Origin: Bacteroidales bacterium
GTDB lineage: Bacteria; Bacteroidota; Bacteroidia; Bacteroidales; UBA932
Assembly (NCBI GenBank): GCA_017961015.1
Contig: JAGCYC010000017.1
Location: 1-37,185, forward strand
DNA length: 37,185 bases
Reading direction: 5' to 3'
Shown: piece after piece, positions 1 through 7,923 of the stretch
Numbering within the stretch: the stretch's first letter is position 1
Layout: each line of letters begins with the position of its first letter
Made by a program: the position numbers and the translations under genes
The notes under the pieces: generated by a model
The model's input: only the letters and a program-made list of their open reading frames with translations
What the model was told of the DNA's origin: nothing
Database searches by the model: none

Positions 1-2
1 AG

Positions 3-890
3 CAACAAATGGCTTTGTTGTATGGTAAGGCCCCTTCGACCATTAACGAACATATCAGAGATATTTTTGACTAGAAAGAACTACTTCCAGAGGCCTGTAG
101 AAAGAAATTCGGAAATTCCGAATTTCAGCAGAAAGCTCCCTACTACTATAACCTAGACATGATTATTGCCGTCGGGTTTCGAGTCCGTTCCAGAAATGGC
201 GTCATCTTCAGGCAGTGGGCTGCCGAACGCATTCAAGAGTACATCGTCAAAGGCTTTACGATGGATGATGAGCGACTGAAGCAACTCGGCGGAGGAGGTT
301 ATTGGAAGGAACTTCTAAATCGTATACGGGACATTCGTGCTTCGGAGAAGGTGTTTTATCGGCAGATTCTGGATATCTACGCTACCAGCGTGGACTATGA
401 TCCCAAAGCCGATATGTCCATCGAGTTCTTCAAGAAAGTACAGAACAAGATCCACTATGCCATTCATGGCCAGACGGCAGCAGAAATTATCTACTCCAGA
501 GCCGATGCCGAAAAGGAATTCATGGGGTTGACAACTTTCAAAGGGAGTCGTCCACATCTCTCGGATGCCGTAATAGCAAAGAACTACCTGAACGAGAAAG
601 AATTACGCTCTCTTGGTCAATTGGTCTCAGGTTATCTGGATTTTGCCGAACGTAAAGCAGAACGCCACGAATTCATGACTATGGCTGACTGGGCTAAGCA
701 TCTGGATAACGTCCTTATTATGAACGGTGAACAACTCCTTGTGGGCCCTGGTTCAGTCAGTCATCAACAGGCTATAGAAAAGGCCACGGATGAATACAAG
801 AAATACCAGCAACGCACTTTGAGCGATGTAGAAAAGGCCTATCTTGATACCATCAGAATACTGGAAGACAAAACAAAGAAAAAGAGTTGA
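3..890 (+). pseudogene. RhuM-family protein, interrupted by an in-frame amber codon; 5' end outside window
   Basis: The reading frame enters from the window edge and runs to TGA at 888-890, but TAG at 72-74 breaks it. Residues before the stop (QQMALLYGKAPSTINEHIRDIFD) and after it (KELLPEA..., then YYYNLDMIIAVGFRVRS) line up with the continuous N-terminal part of RhuM-family proteins, so this looks like one gene with a nonsense change; GAG to TAG is the simplest route because the family usually has an acidic residue there. Translation could restart at ATG 159, giving 243 residues that keep the conserved core (FRQWAAERIQEYIVKGF, YWKELLNRIRDIRASEKVFYRQILDIYATSVDYDP, VQNKIHYAIHGQTAAEII). RhuM was named from a Salmonella pathogenicity island and its biochemical role is unknown. 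A hairpin terminator overlaps the end of the gene. A sequencing error or amber suppression are alternatives to decay. Confidence 0.8.
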
Positions 891-907
891 GTCTCAACTC
901 TTTTTTC
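882..907 (+). terminator. Intrinsic terminator of the RhuM gene
   Basis: A perfect 9-bp stem (AAGAGTTGA 882-890, loop GTC, TCAACTCTT 894-902) runs into a T tract. The left arm contains the stop codon of the RhuM frame. Confidence 0.8.
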
Positions 908-910
908 ATA

Positions 911-1003
911 GTAGACTACAGTGAAAAACTATCGAACTTTTTGGAGGACCTTAGGAAGGTGAAAGAGTTCATTAAAAGCATTGGTTCCGACATAAGCAAA
1001 TAG
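911..1003 (+). pseudogene. Orphan gene tail, copy 1
   Basis: The frame starting GTA GAC TAC at 911 encodes VDYSEKLSNFLEDLRKVKEF and ends at TAG 1001-1003. It has no ATG and no ribosome entry site of its own. A related tail (VDYTSKLSNLFEDLKKLDDF) occurs at 1531-1653, and the two share the DNA start AGTAGACTACA. About half the residues match, with charged and leucine spacing that suggests an amphipathic helix. They look like C-terminal ends of two paralogous genes whose bodies were lost or replaced. The parent family was not recognised. Confidence 0.45.
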
Positions 1004-1052
1004 GACCAGATATTCAGGGATGCTTCACACCGATAAACAGGAATTTAATGGA

Positions 1053-1406
1053 TTATCTCTTTTTGTCTTTAGATTTGTGAGTTCGCCATCTTTTCCACCA
1101 CGGATTAACTTTCGTTGCGCTGTTTTCGTTATCAATGACGACGGTGTGAGCCCCATCGGGATTGACTATAATTGTGCTATTGCCGTTATGTACGGCAGTG
1201 GAATGAGTCCCATCGGGATTGACTATAATTGTGCTATTGCCGTTATGTATGGCGGTGGAATGAGTTCCGTTAGGATTAACTATTGTTGAAGTATTGCCGT
1301 TATTAATGGCGATGGAATGAGTGCCGTCAGGATTGACGACAACAGTATGTTGTGCATATGCGGATAAACTTACCGTGCAAAGAAGACTTAGAAGTAAGCG
1401 TCTCAT
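1053..1406 (-). CDS. Small secreted protein of 19-residue NPDG repeats
   Basis: This 117-residue protein begins with a clear signal peptide (MRRLLLSLLCTVSLSAYA, cut before Q19). Almost all of the mature part (residues 24-99) is four tandem 19-residue repeats of the form VNPDGTHSTAVHNGNSTII, followed by a basic tail (WWKRWRTHKSKDKKR). Each repeat pairs an NPDG turn with alternating beta-forming residues, which suggests a small beta-solenoid or beta-roll. The function is unknown. Export across the inner membrane is well supported; there is no lipobox and no sorting domain, so it should be periplasmic or released. The basic, tryptophan-rich tail could bind an acidic surface, nucleic acid or glycan, but that is speculation. 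Opposite-strand frames through the repeats lack a signal peptide and are treated as shadows. Confidence 0.7.
   Translation of the reverse strand: MRRLLLSLLCTVSLSAYAQHTVVVNPDGTHSIAINNGNTSTIVNPNGTHSTAIHNGNSTIIVNPDGTHSTAVHNGNSTIIVNPDGAHTVVIDNENSATKVNPWWKRWRTHKSKDKKR
1110..1337 (-). repeat. Four tandem 57-bp coding repeats
   Basis: The repeats encode residues 24-99 of the secreted protein. The second and third units are nearly identical in DNA (for example GGGATTGACTATAATTGTGC occurs twice on the plus strand, 57 bp apart), while the outer units have diverged, as expected for recent duplication in the middle of the array. A fifth unit is left as only VNP before the basic tail. Confidence 0.85.
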
Positions 1407-1530
1407 GATAATGGTTGTGATAGTTATTTAGTTTCTATACATTTTAACGGTGAAAACATAGCATATCTACTGCAAACTATATGCCCCGGTAAATTCCGAT
1501 TTGTCGTTGTGAAGGCAACCATCGTTTTTA

Positions 1531-1653
1531 GTAGACTACACGTCCAAATTATCGAACCTTTTTGAAGATTTGAAGAAGTTGGACGATTTCGCGCAAAGTA
1601 TTGAAAATCAAGAAAATGGGAATACGGGAGGATTGGGGAGCCCCGGGAAATAG
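1531..1653 (+). pseudogene. Orphan gene tail, copy 2
   Basis: The frame from 1531 encodes VDYTSKLSNLFEDLKKLDDF and then a Gly/Asn-rich end (NGNTGGLGSPGK), stopping at TAG 1651-1653. An in-frame stop lies just upstream (1510-1512) and there is no ATG. It is related to the tail at 911-1003 and starts with the same AGTAGACTACA, so both probably descend from 3' ends of one gene family. Confidence 0.45.
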
Positions 1654-1685
1654 ACCTCAGAAATGGTTAATTAGGAAATAATCAC

Positions 1686-1693
1686 TATATTTA
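1686..1693 (+). promoter_or_regulatory. Likely -7 box for the DUF4419 gene
   Basis: TATATTTA matches the Bacteroidota -7 consensus TAnnTTTG at seven of eight positions and lies 21 nt before ATG 1715. No clear -33 TTG is visible. Confidence 0.4.
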
Positions 1694-1714
1694 GGCCAAT
1701 AAACCGGAATCTAA

Positions 1715-3994
1715 ATGATTAAGCGTTTAGTATTCATATTGATTGGCTTGATTGCCAGCATTTGTCTGTCCGCCCAGCCTTCCCAACTGATCCTCGGCCA
1801 GGAAGAAGGTCGTATTACCTTTGCGGTTGACGAGGTGGATCTTCCGAATAGTCATTGTGGTTTTAAGATGACTGGATCCGAATTAGCCCTCGGTCTTAAC
1901 ATAAAAAATGATGGTGACTTGTTTTCAGACTGGAAGCCTGAAGTTCTGGCCAATAGTTTTGCTGATGTGGACAACCTGTACGAAATCGGCGAGGATGTCG
2001 TATTTAAGATGCTGCTGCAGGCATGGTGCCAGCATCGTCCCGTTGTCTTGACGCCAGATGTAATATGGTTGATTATCTGCCAACAGTTCAGCTATATCGT
2101 GAATGAGAACCCGGAGCAGTATCGGAGTATGTTGGTGAATCATGAAGGGAAGAAAGAACTAAAGGTCAAGTCGAATGACCTGTTCTCCAAGCAGGCCGAT
2201 TGGGAAAGTCTGATAGGCCGATTTACTGCTGGGATTGATAAGTATACAAACAATGGTCTTGCAACCACATTGGTCGCCGATTTCTCCACCACGGGAACGG
2301 ATGAGCGTATTGCCTCTGAAGTGACGCTGATGGATGTTGTCAAGCCATATTTCGAGTATTTGGCTGTCTATGTGGTTTGTGGCATTCCTTCCATCACACT
2401 GACCGGAACACCGGACGACTGGCACAAGGTGTTAGAGAAGACGCGTGCTCTGGAGGCTTTTGGCCTGGGATGGTGGGTCACGGAACTGGAGCCTATTCTA
2501 CAGGAATTCGTCAAGTCGGCGGAAGGACATCCGGACTACTGGTTCTGGAAGGACATTGTCTGCAAGACCCGACCCGGAACCATTCAGGGACCTGTCTGCT
2601 CAAAGCGTCAGCCTAAACTGACCAAGTTTGATGGTTGGTTCCTTAAGTTTTTCCCGTATGATAATAAAGGAAAGACTCCAAAGTCAGTGGACATTACGCA
2701 AACAATGCTGCCGGAAACGGTAGTGGTTCCCTTTAAATATCAGGTCGTTAACTTAGATGGGGTAGTGTTGGAAGAGACATCTCTTGAACTCGTTGCCGGC
2801 ATTGTCGGTGTCCATGAGGATCCGGATAATTTCACGATGACGCCTAAGATCGGGTGGTTCGTCAGAACTGTCCAGAATGATAAGCAGGTCCAAGTACAGA
2901 ATGTGCCGCAAAAATTCAGTCAAAGTGACAGCCTGGGATTGACCATGGTTGAGACGGTCCGGTACTGGGACGAAGGACCGTTGACCTATGCAGACCTGTC
3001 TTCGAGGAAGAGCGAATTGCCCAAGATTTCCGAGTTACAATATAATATCTCCTGGACAACCAGGTATTGGGAAACAGGCAATACCCTATTCCGGGCACCC
3101 TATTCACGTAGTTATATGAATCCTTATGCTTCTTGGGTGCATCCGGATTTCCGGACGGAAGAGATGCTGCAATATATACAGACTGGGTTCGATTATGTGG
3201 AAATCTGTCGCCGCCGTGCTATGCGTGAATTGAGGCAGGGATCGACATTTGGTCAGGGAAGTGTTATGAAGTTTCATCTCGACGTGGCAGACAGTTTTAT
3301 GGCGAAGATGAAAGATGAGACGTCGCAAGGACAGGATGTTGCGGCCGTGCAAGAGTATGCCCGTCAGGTGAAAGCAGAGCTGGCGCAGACAGAAGAGGTT
3401 CTGTATGACGACCTTATAATCTATCCCCGTGGATTAGGCTTTGGTATGCACTTGGGTATCGGGAGTGAGTTTTATACCGGACAACTGGCCAATTATGTTA
3501 CGCCGATTGCGGGCATCGACTTTGGCTTCGATTTGTGTTTCAGTCGGGTCAACCTTTATTTTGGTGGACTTCTTGGCCGGGGTGGACGTTACAAGAAGGA
3601 CATACCAAGAGACGGATATCAATGGAATGCAGGAGAGCTTATGAAGGGCGGCAACATTGAAGTATCGCTCGGGTATACCCTATTCGATTCCCAATTGTGG
3701 AGAGTTGCTCCATTTGCCGGTATCGGTGTCGGTTTCATTGACTATCCTTATCACCCAACCAATCCTGATAAGGATGCCGATGAGATTTCCGGCTTTCGTT
3801 ACCAAGCAGGTATCTCGACCGATTTCAAGTTCTTCCGAATAGTGGAGTATCACCCAGTTTTAGAGGGTCTTTCCGAATTCTCCGTCAGAGCCCGTCTCTA
3901 TGTTGCACATACAGCCTTCCCGACACCCGCGCCCTCCTGGACCGTCAACTTTGGTCTTAGTGTCAACATGCTCCCTTGGATACTGAAGAAGTAA
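1715..3994 (+). CDS. Exported DUF4419 protein with barrel-like C-terminal domain
   Basis: The 759-residue product has a signal peptide (IKRLVFILIGLIASICLSA, cut before Q21). Residues of about 60-420 match DUF4419 (LPDxIWLxIxQ-type segment seen as VVLTPDVIWLIICQQF, then HEGKKELKV and the GTPDDWHKVLEKT segment); this family is widespread in bacteria and fungi and has no assigned biochemical role. After a charged helical region (about 480-565), residues from about 570 to the end alternate glycine, aromatic and polar residues (LGFGMHLGIGSEFYTG, VNLYFGGLLGRGG, FAGIGVGFIDY), like an outer-membrane beta-barrel or barrel-type lipid-facing domain. Most DUF4419 proteins I know of are cytosolic and lack such an extension. 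The gene sits alone in the accessory segment next to tRNA-fMet. The domain call is fairly sure; barrel and location are inferred. Confidence 0.75.
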   Translation: MIKRLVFILIGLIASICLSAQPSQLILGQEEGRITFAVDEVDLPNSHCGFKMTGSELALGLNIKNDGDLFSDWKPEVLANSFADVDNLYEIGEDVVFKMLLQAWCQHRPVVLTPDVIWLIICQQFSYIVNENPEQYRSMLVNHEGKKELKVKSNDLFSKQADWESLIGRFTAGIDKYTNNGLATTLVADFSTTGTDERIASEVTLMDVVKPYFEYLAVYVVCGIPSITLTGTPDDWHKVLEKTRALEAFGLGWWVTELEPILQEFVKSAEGHPDYWFWKDIVCKTRPGTIQGPVCSKRQPKLTKFDGWFLKFFPYDNKGKTPKSVDITQTMLPETVVVPFKYQVVNLDGVVLEETSLELVAGIVGVHEDPDNFTMTPKIGWFVRTVQNDKQVQVQNVPQKFSQSDSLGLTMVETVRYWDEGPLTYADLSSRKSELPKISELQYNISWTTRYWETGNTLFRAPYSRSYMNPYASWVHPDFRTEEMLQYIQTGFDYVEICRRRAMRELRQGSTFGQGSVMKFHLDVADSFMAKMKDETSQGQDVAAVQEYARQVKAELAQTEEVLYDDLIIYPRGLGFGMHLGIGSEFYTGQLANYVTPIAGIDFGFDLCFSRVNLYFGGLLGRGGRYKKDIPRDGYQWNAGELMKGGNIEVSLGYTLFDSQLWRVAPFAGIGVGFIDYPYHPTNPDKDADEISGFRYQAGISTDFKFFRIVEYHPVLEGLSEFSVRARLYVAHTAFPTPAPSWTVNFGLSVNMLPWILKK

Positions 3995-4017
3995 ATCTTT
4001 GACAGTAAAATAAATAA

Positions 4018-4124
4018 GCCAGCCGAAATGGCTGACCTGATATTTAGCGTAGCGGAATCGGCATAATGAGGCATAGCCTCCGCTGCTAAACAGAAACGCC
4101 AGCCGAAACGGCGGGCCTGTTTAG

Positions 4125-4133
<9 letters not shown>
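4018..4133. repeat. Imperfect direct repeat of the tRNA-fMet 3' flank
   Basis: 4018-4055 and 4099-4132 are related: both open with GCCAGCCGAAA, form a small hairpin, pass through TTTAG and end in TAGCGGA. The second copy is the real downstream flank and acceptor end of tRNA-fMet; the first lies next to the end of the DUF4419 gene. A degenerate second copy of a tRNA 3' end is what old integrase-mediated insertion leaves, although a duplicated terminator is an equally simple reading. Confidence 0.4.
4099..4120 (-). terminator. Hairpin downstream of tRNA-fMet
   Basis: Reading the minus strand after the tRNA, GCC-C-GCCG, loop TTT, CGGC-T-GGC forms a GC-rich stem followed by GTTTCTGTTT. The T tract is interrupted, so the strength is uncertain. 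Confidence 0.45.
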
Positions 4134-4197
<64 letters not shown>

Positions 4198-4208
4198 GTT
4201 TGGGATTG

Positions 4209-4239
4209 CAAAGGTAGCAAGTTTTTGGAAAATATCAAA
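4209..4239 (-). promoter_or_regulatory. Promoter of tRNA-fMet
   Basis: On the minus strand a -33 TTTG (plus 4236-4239), a 19-nt spacer and TACCTTTG (plus 4209-4216) give a full Bacteroidota promoter. The -7 box is followed by CAATCCC, as at tRNA-Asp. Confidence 0.75.
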
Positions 4240-4241
4240 AT

Positions 4242-5645
4242 TTATTTTCCTTCAGGACTCAAAAACGCGCATATGGCCTCCAGCTCGGCAGCGGGAAATG
4301 CCTTCTGCTCACCGCTCTGCAGATTCTTGATGTTCACAGAGGCCGATGCAATCTCCTCGCTTCCGCAGATGGAGATGAAGGGGATGTGCTTGCGGTCGGC
4401 GTACTCGAACTGCTTGCGAAGCTTGGCGGCTTCCGGATAAACCTCTACCGAAATGCCAAGAGAACGCAGTTTGGAGGCGATCGGGAGCACGTAGCGGAGC
4501 TCGTCGGCTCCCATTACGGCAAAAAGCAGCGTGGTGCCGCTCTGGAGAGATTCAGGGAACAGCTCCAGGCCGCAAAGGACATCATATATTCTGTCGGCGC
4601 CGAAGGAAATACCCACGCCGGAAAGGTCCGGAAGGCCGAAAATGCCGGTAAGATTGTCATAACGGCCGCCGCCGCAGATGCTTCCTATCTCCCAGTCAAG
4701 GGCCTTGACCTCGAAGATAGCGCCGGTGTAGTAATTGAGACCGCGGGCAAGGGAGAGATCCAGCTGCACCGGAGCCTTGACTCCGGCAGCTTCGATGAGG
4801 CCGAAAAGTTCTTCCAGCTCTTCCAGGCCCTTCAGGCCCTCCTCCGAGACCACACCGGATGCACTTCCGCCTTGGAAAAGACGGCGCATCGCGGCCACCT
4901 TATCGGCAAAGGAGCCCTGGATGGAAAGAATTTCGCGGATAACCTCGATTCCCTTGGCGGGGATGTCCTTCGAAGCCATCTCCTCTTCCACTTTCTCCAG
5001 GCCTATCTTGTCCAGCTTGTCGATTGCAACGGTAATGTCCACCACCTTGTCGGGAGCGCCGGCAATCTGGGCGAAACCGGTAAGGAGCTTGCGGTTGCTT
5101 ACGTGTATGGCTACCCTTACTCCAAGCTTGTCAAAGACGGAATCGACCATCTGGACCAGCTCCAGTTCATTAACCTGGGAACGCGAACCGATAACGTCCA
5201 CGTCGCACTGGTAAAATTCGCGGTAGCGGCCTTTCTGGGGTCTGTCGGCCCTCCAGACGGGCTGAATCTGGAAACGCTTGAAGGGGAAGGAAATCTCGTT
5301 CTGGTGCTGTACCACGAAGCGGGCGAAGGGTACCGTAAGGTCGTAGCGCAGGCCCTTTTCACAGACCTTGGCCGAAATAGCCTTGCTCCCCTGCCCCAGC
5401 TGCTCCGGGGTAATATCGGCAAAGGCATCACCGGAATTGAGAATGCGGAAAAGCAGTTTGTCTCCTTCCTCTCCGTACTTTCCCATAAGGGTGGAAAGGT
5501 TCTCCATCGCCGGAGTCTCGATCTGCTGGAAGCCGAAACTGCGGAACACGCTGCGGATAGTGTCAAAAATATAATTCCGCCGGGCCATCTCCAGCGGAGA
5601 GAAGTCCCTGGTGCCCTTTGGTATGGATGGTTTTTGGATTGCCAT
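4242..5645 (-). CDS. hisS: Histidyl-tRNA synthetase
   Basis: The 467-residue product attaches histidine to tRNA-His in the cytosol. It is a class II synthetase: the N-terminus PKGTRDFSP is typical, motif 2 is [29 protein letters not shown] (about residues 121-150), the histidine-binding loop is [14 protein letters not shown] and motif 3 is GGGRYDNL. The C-terminal anticodon-binding domain ([17 protein letters not shown]...) is complete. The length fits the longer HisS form seen in Bacteroidota. The start at 5645 is 12 nt or so after the predicted transcription start. It is monocistronic by appearance, since the next gene downstream is tRNA-fMet with its own promoter. Confidence 0.97.
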   Translation of the reverse strand: MAIQKPSIPKGTRDFSPLEMARRNYIFDTIRSVFRSFGFQQIETPAMENLSTLMGKYGEEGDKLLFRILNSGDAFADITPEQLGQGSKAISAKVCEKGLRYDLTVPFARFVVQHQNEISFPFKRFQIQPVWRADRPQKGRYREFYQCDVDVIGSRSQVNELELVQMVDSVFDKLGVRVAIHVSNRKLLTGFAQIAGAPDKVVDITVAIDKLDKIGLEKVEEEMASKDIPAKGIEVIREILSIQGSFADKVAAMRRLFQGGSASGVVSEEGLKGLEELEELFGLIEAAGVKAPVQLDLSLARGLNYYTGAIFEVKALDWEIGSICGGGRYDNLTGIFGLPDLSGVGISFGADRIYDVLCGLELFPESLQSGTTLLFAVMGADELRYVLPIASKLRSLGISVEVYPEAAKLRKQFEYADRKHIPFISICGSEEIASASVNIKNLQSGEQKAFPAAELEAICAFLSPEGK

Positions 5646-5656
5646 AGGTCAAATTT

Positions 5657-5687
5657 TTGCCAAAGTTAGCAAAAATAACTATATTTG
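5657..5687 (+). promoter_or_regulatory. Promoter of tRNA-Gly
   Basis: TTG (5657-5659), a 20-nt spacer and TATATTTG (5680-5687) precede the tRNA by 12 nt. The hisS -7 box lies in its spacer. Confidence 0.75.
5661..5668 (-). promoter_or_regulatory. -7 box of hisS
   Basis: The minus strand reads TAACTTTG, 15 nt before the hisS start. It lies inside the promoter for tRNA-Gly, which fires in the opposite direction. Confidence 0.6.
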
Positions 5688-5699
5688 CGAAGTGAAAAC

Positions 5700-5772
5700 G
5701 CGGAATTAGCTCAGTTGGTAGAGCGGCGGCTTCCCAAGCCGCAGGTCACGAGTTCGAACCTCGCATTCCGCT
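5700..5772 (+). tRNA. tRNA-Gly (CCC)
   Basis: Acceptor GCGGAAT pairs with ATTCCGC, discriminator T73. The anticodon arm GCGGC-TTCCCAA-GCCGC carries anticodon CCC, which reads GGG glycine codons. The T arm holds GTTCGAA. CCA is not encoded (T73 is followed by CCG). Confidence 0.95.
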
Positions 5773-5774
5773 CC

Positions 5775-5800
5775 GGAGAGCTCAGTTGCTCTCCTTTTTT
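5775..5800 (+). terminator. Terminator between tRNA-Gly and the NagZ-like gene
   Basis: GGAGAGC (5775-5781), loop TCAGTT, GCTCTCC (5788-5794) and six Ts form a textbook terminator. The T tract ends only 4 nt before ATG 5805. Confidence 0.9.
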
Positions 5801-5804
5801 ATTT

Positions 5805-6914
5805 ATGCAGAACACCCGTCTCCTTATCCTGGCCGGAGCCATTGCGACGGCCCTTTTATCGGCCTGTAAGAAAGAAGTTGCCGAAATCCCCGAAGGTATG
5901 TCCCTGGAGGAGAAAGTCGGTATGCTCTTTTTCGTGCGCCCCGAATCCCTGATGCCGGAACTGGAGTGGGAAAAAGCCGCCGATCTGGAGCCCTATGCAA
6001 TCCAGGAATTGTGCCCCTCTATGGAAGAAACCGCAGAGCGCTGCTTTCCCGGCGGCATCATCCTCTATGCCCACAATATCGGCTATCCTCAGCAGCTGAA
6101 ACGTTTTGTAAGGGATCTGAGGGCTCTGCCCGGCAATCCCATAATCTGCATTGACGAGGAAGGCGGCCGTGTGGCCCGTATCGCCAACAATCCTGAGTTC
6201 CATCTCCGCAATACGGTAAGCACTGCCGATATAAAAAGCGACATATCGGCCTACAGGACGGGGAAAAGGATAGGTAAATACCTGAGCAGCTACGGCATCA
6301 GCTTTGACTTTGCGCCTGTTGCCGATGTCAATACCAATCCCGAGAATATCATCATAGGGAAACGGGCCTTCTCCGACAGCCCGCGGGTAGCGGCAGGACG
6401 GGTGAAAGCATTCGTGAAGGGTATGCAAAGGAGCGGCGTGGCTGCCTGTATCAAACATTTCCCGGGTCACGGCGACACCTATGCCGATACCCACCTGGGC
6501 TATGCCGTGAGCCACAAAAGCTGGGAGGAGATGCTCGGCTGCGAGATTATCCCCTTCAAGGCCGGAATCCGAGCGGGCGTAAAAACCGTGATGGTGGCGC
6601 ATATATCGGCCCCGAAAGTGACTTCCAACGAAGATCCCTGCACTCTTTCCCACCTTATGGTAAGCGAAAAGCTGCGCGGAGAGCTTGGCTTCAAGGGAGT
6701 CGTGGTTACCGACGCTATGGAAATGGGCGCCATAGTCCAGAATTATCCTGCCGATGAAGCCGTCCTGAGGGCCATCGAGGCCGGCTGCGACATCATCCTG
6801 GGGGTAAAGGACTTCCCCGCCGCCTGCCAGGCTGTCCTGGACGCAGTGAAAAGCGGCCGTCTTAGCGAAAGCCGCATAGATGAAAGCGTAAGGCGGATAC
6901 TTACTCTCAGATAA
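5805..6914 (+). CDS. Glycoside hydrolase family 3 lipoprotein, NagZ-like
   Basis: The 369-residue protein has a lipoprotein signal (LLILAGAIATALLSAC, lipid on the cysteine of LLSAC), so it should be anchored in a cell-envelope membrane. The rest is a GH3 N-terminal TIM barrel close to beta-N-acetylhexosaminidase NagZ: CIDEEGGRVARI, FAPVADVN, the KHFPGHGDTYADTHLG loop with the catalytic Asp-His dyad, and VVTDAMEMGAI containing the nucleophile aspartate. NagZ trims N-acetylglucosamine from muropeptides in peptidoglycan recycling; the substrate here is not proven. The signal peptide fixes the start at 5805; the frame is open further upstream through the tRNA, which is not coding. No promoter fits between the tRNA-Gly terminator and this start. 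Its 3' end overlaps the convergent epimerase gene by 8 bp. Confidence 0.9.
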   Translation: MQNTRLLILAGAIATALLSACKKEVAEIPEGMSLEEKVGMLFFVRPESLMPELEWEKAADLEPYAIQELCPSMEETAERCFPGGIILYAHNIGYPQQLKRFVRDLRALPGNPIICIDEEGGRVARIANNPEFHLRNTVSTADIKSDISAYRTGKRIGKYLSSYGISFDFAPVADVNTNPENIIIGKRAFSDSPRVAAGRVKAFVKGMQRSGVAACIKHFPGHGDTYADTHLGYAVSHKSWEEMLGCEIIPFKAGIRAGVKTVMVAHISAPKVTSNEDPCTLSHLMVSEKLRGELGFKGVVVTDAMEMGAIVQNYPADEAVLRAIEAGCDIILGVKDFPAACQAVLDAVKSGRLSESRIDESVRRILTLR

Positions 6915-7923
6915 GGCCTTCGGTATAGTCGCTTTCCTTACCCCAGAGCTTTTCGAAACGGTTTATTTCCATCTCCTTCTTCAGGTCTTTAAGGAAGGAA
7001 ATGTAATCGTACTTGGGTTCGTACCCAAGCTGCTCTATGGTCTTGGAAATATCCAGGCAGAAATTGGGTGAATCCGGCTTGCTGCGGTCCACGATAATCC
7101 TGGAAGGCTTGTCCTTGCGTCCGAATACCTCTATGATACCCTGGATCTGCTCCATACGGGTGACGGGCATATTGTTGCCGATATTGTAGGTGCCGCTCTC
7201 GCCATTGCCCGTGAGCATCTTCTCGAGGATCTGGGTGCAGTCCTTTATATAGAAAACATCCCTCTTGCACTCGGGATTGCCCCAGAGCACTATGTCCTCG
7301 CCCTTTTTAGCCTGTTCGATAATGGCCCTCTGCCCGGTCCAGCGCTTTACTCCGTCCTTGTAGAAAGTGGGATTGGGATGGTAGCAGAACACGTTGGCAA
7401 AGCGGAAAATGTAGTATCTGAAGCCGTACTTTGCCCCATAATGGGCTATGATATCGCAGGCGGCGTTCTTTGTAATGGCGTATATGGAGTGGTCGCTGTT
7501 CAGGGGGAAGCGGCTGGGGGCATCGGCCGGAATGGGCTTCTGCGAACCGTAGAGATAATAGACATCGGCGACGGTCCTTGCATAGACGAAGCGCTCGGCC
7601 TTAATCCTTACCATATAGTCCAGCACATTCATCGTGCCGAAGATGTTGGATTCCACGAAGATACGCGGATTGTAGCCCTCGGTGGTGGCCGGCAGGGCAG
7701 CCGCAAAATGGACAATGGCATACACGCCCTCCTGGGGAAGGCGACTGAAGGTGTTCTCGTCCAGGATATCCATCGAAATGTATTCGATGCCGTGGTCGGC
7801 AAAAAAGCCGTTGTCGCTCGGCCTGTGCCCTACGGCTACCACTTCAAATCCGACTTCCTTCAGGTGCAGGGCGGAATAGCAGCCTATTTTCCCCGTAGCA
7901 CCGAATACGACTACCTTTTTCAT
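6907..7923 (-). CDS. NAD-dependent epimerase/dehydratase (extended SDR)
   Basis: The 338-residue product begins with a Rossmann nucleotide-binding motif (VVVFGATGKIGCYSALHL, residues 4-21), has the conserved HFAAALP segment and the catalytic YAITK (YxxxK), and ends with a substrate-binding half (DVFYIKDCTQIL, GTYNIGNN). This fits the UDP-glucose 4-epimerase/dehydratase superfamily, enzymes that epimerise or dehydrate nucleotide sugars. The exact sugar cannot be read from sequence. Its ATG overlaps the stop codon of the upstream ATP-grasp gene (ATGA), so the two are translated together and probably act in one pathway. Confidence 0.88.
   Translation of the reverse strand: MKKVVVFGATGKIGCYSALHLKEVGFEVVAVGHRPSDNGFFADHGIEYISMDILDENTFSRLPQEGVYAIVHFAAALPATTEGYNPRIFVESNIFGTMNVLDYMVRIKAERFVYARTVADVYYLYGSQKPIPADAPSRFPLNSDHSIYAITKNAACDIIAHYGAKYGFRYYIFRFANVFCYHPNPTFYKDGVKRWTGQRAIIEQAKKGEDIVLWGNPECKRDVFYIKDCTQILEKMLTGNGESGTYNIGNNMPVTRMEQIQGIIEVFGRKDKPSRIIVDRSKPDSPNFCLDISKTIEQLGYEPKYDYISFLKDLKKEMEINRFEKLWGKESDYTEGLI

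Larger units (their letters stand above)
1407..1714. other. Intergenic stretch with a second gene-tail relic
   Basis: This 308-bp gap lies between the divergent secreted-repeat gene and the DUF4419 gene. It holds the orphan tail at 1531-1653 and a near-consensus promoter box at 1686-1693. I see no complete gene, no RNA gene and no strong hairpin in the rest. Confidence 0.6.

Noticed and set aside
1020..1289. Plus-strand repeat ORF opposite the secreted-repeat gene
   Set aside because: The minus-strand product has a signal peptide and ordered repeats; the plus-strand one has neither a signal peptide nor a usable start region.
1110..1337. CRISPR-like regular repeats
   Set aside because: The 57-bp units are contiguous with no spacers and stay in frame as protein repeats.
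4386..5669. A 427-codon plus-strand frame over hisS
   Set aside because: It lies antisense to a complete and conserved hisS and shows no known domain; GC-rich codon use leaves such frames open by chance.
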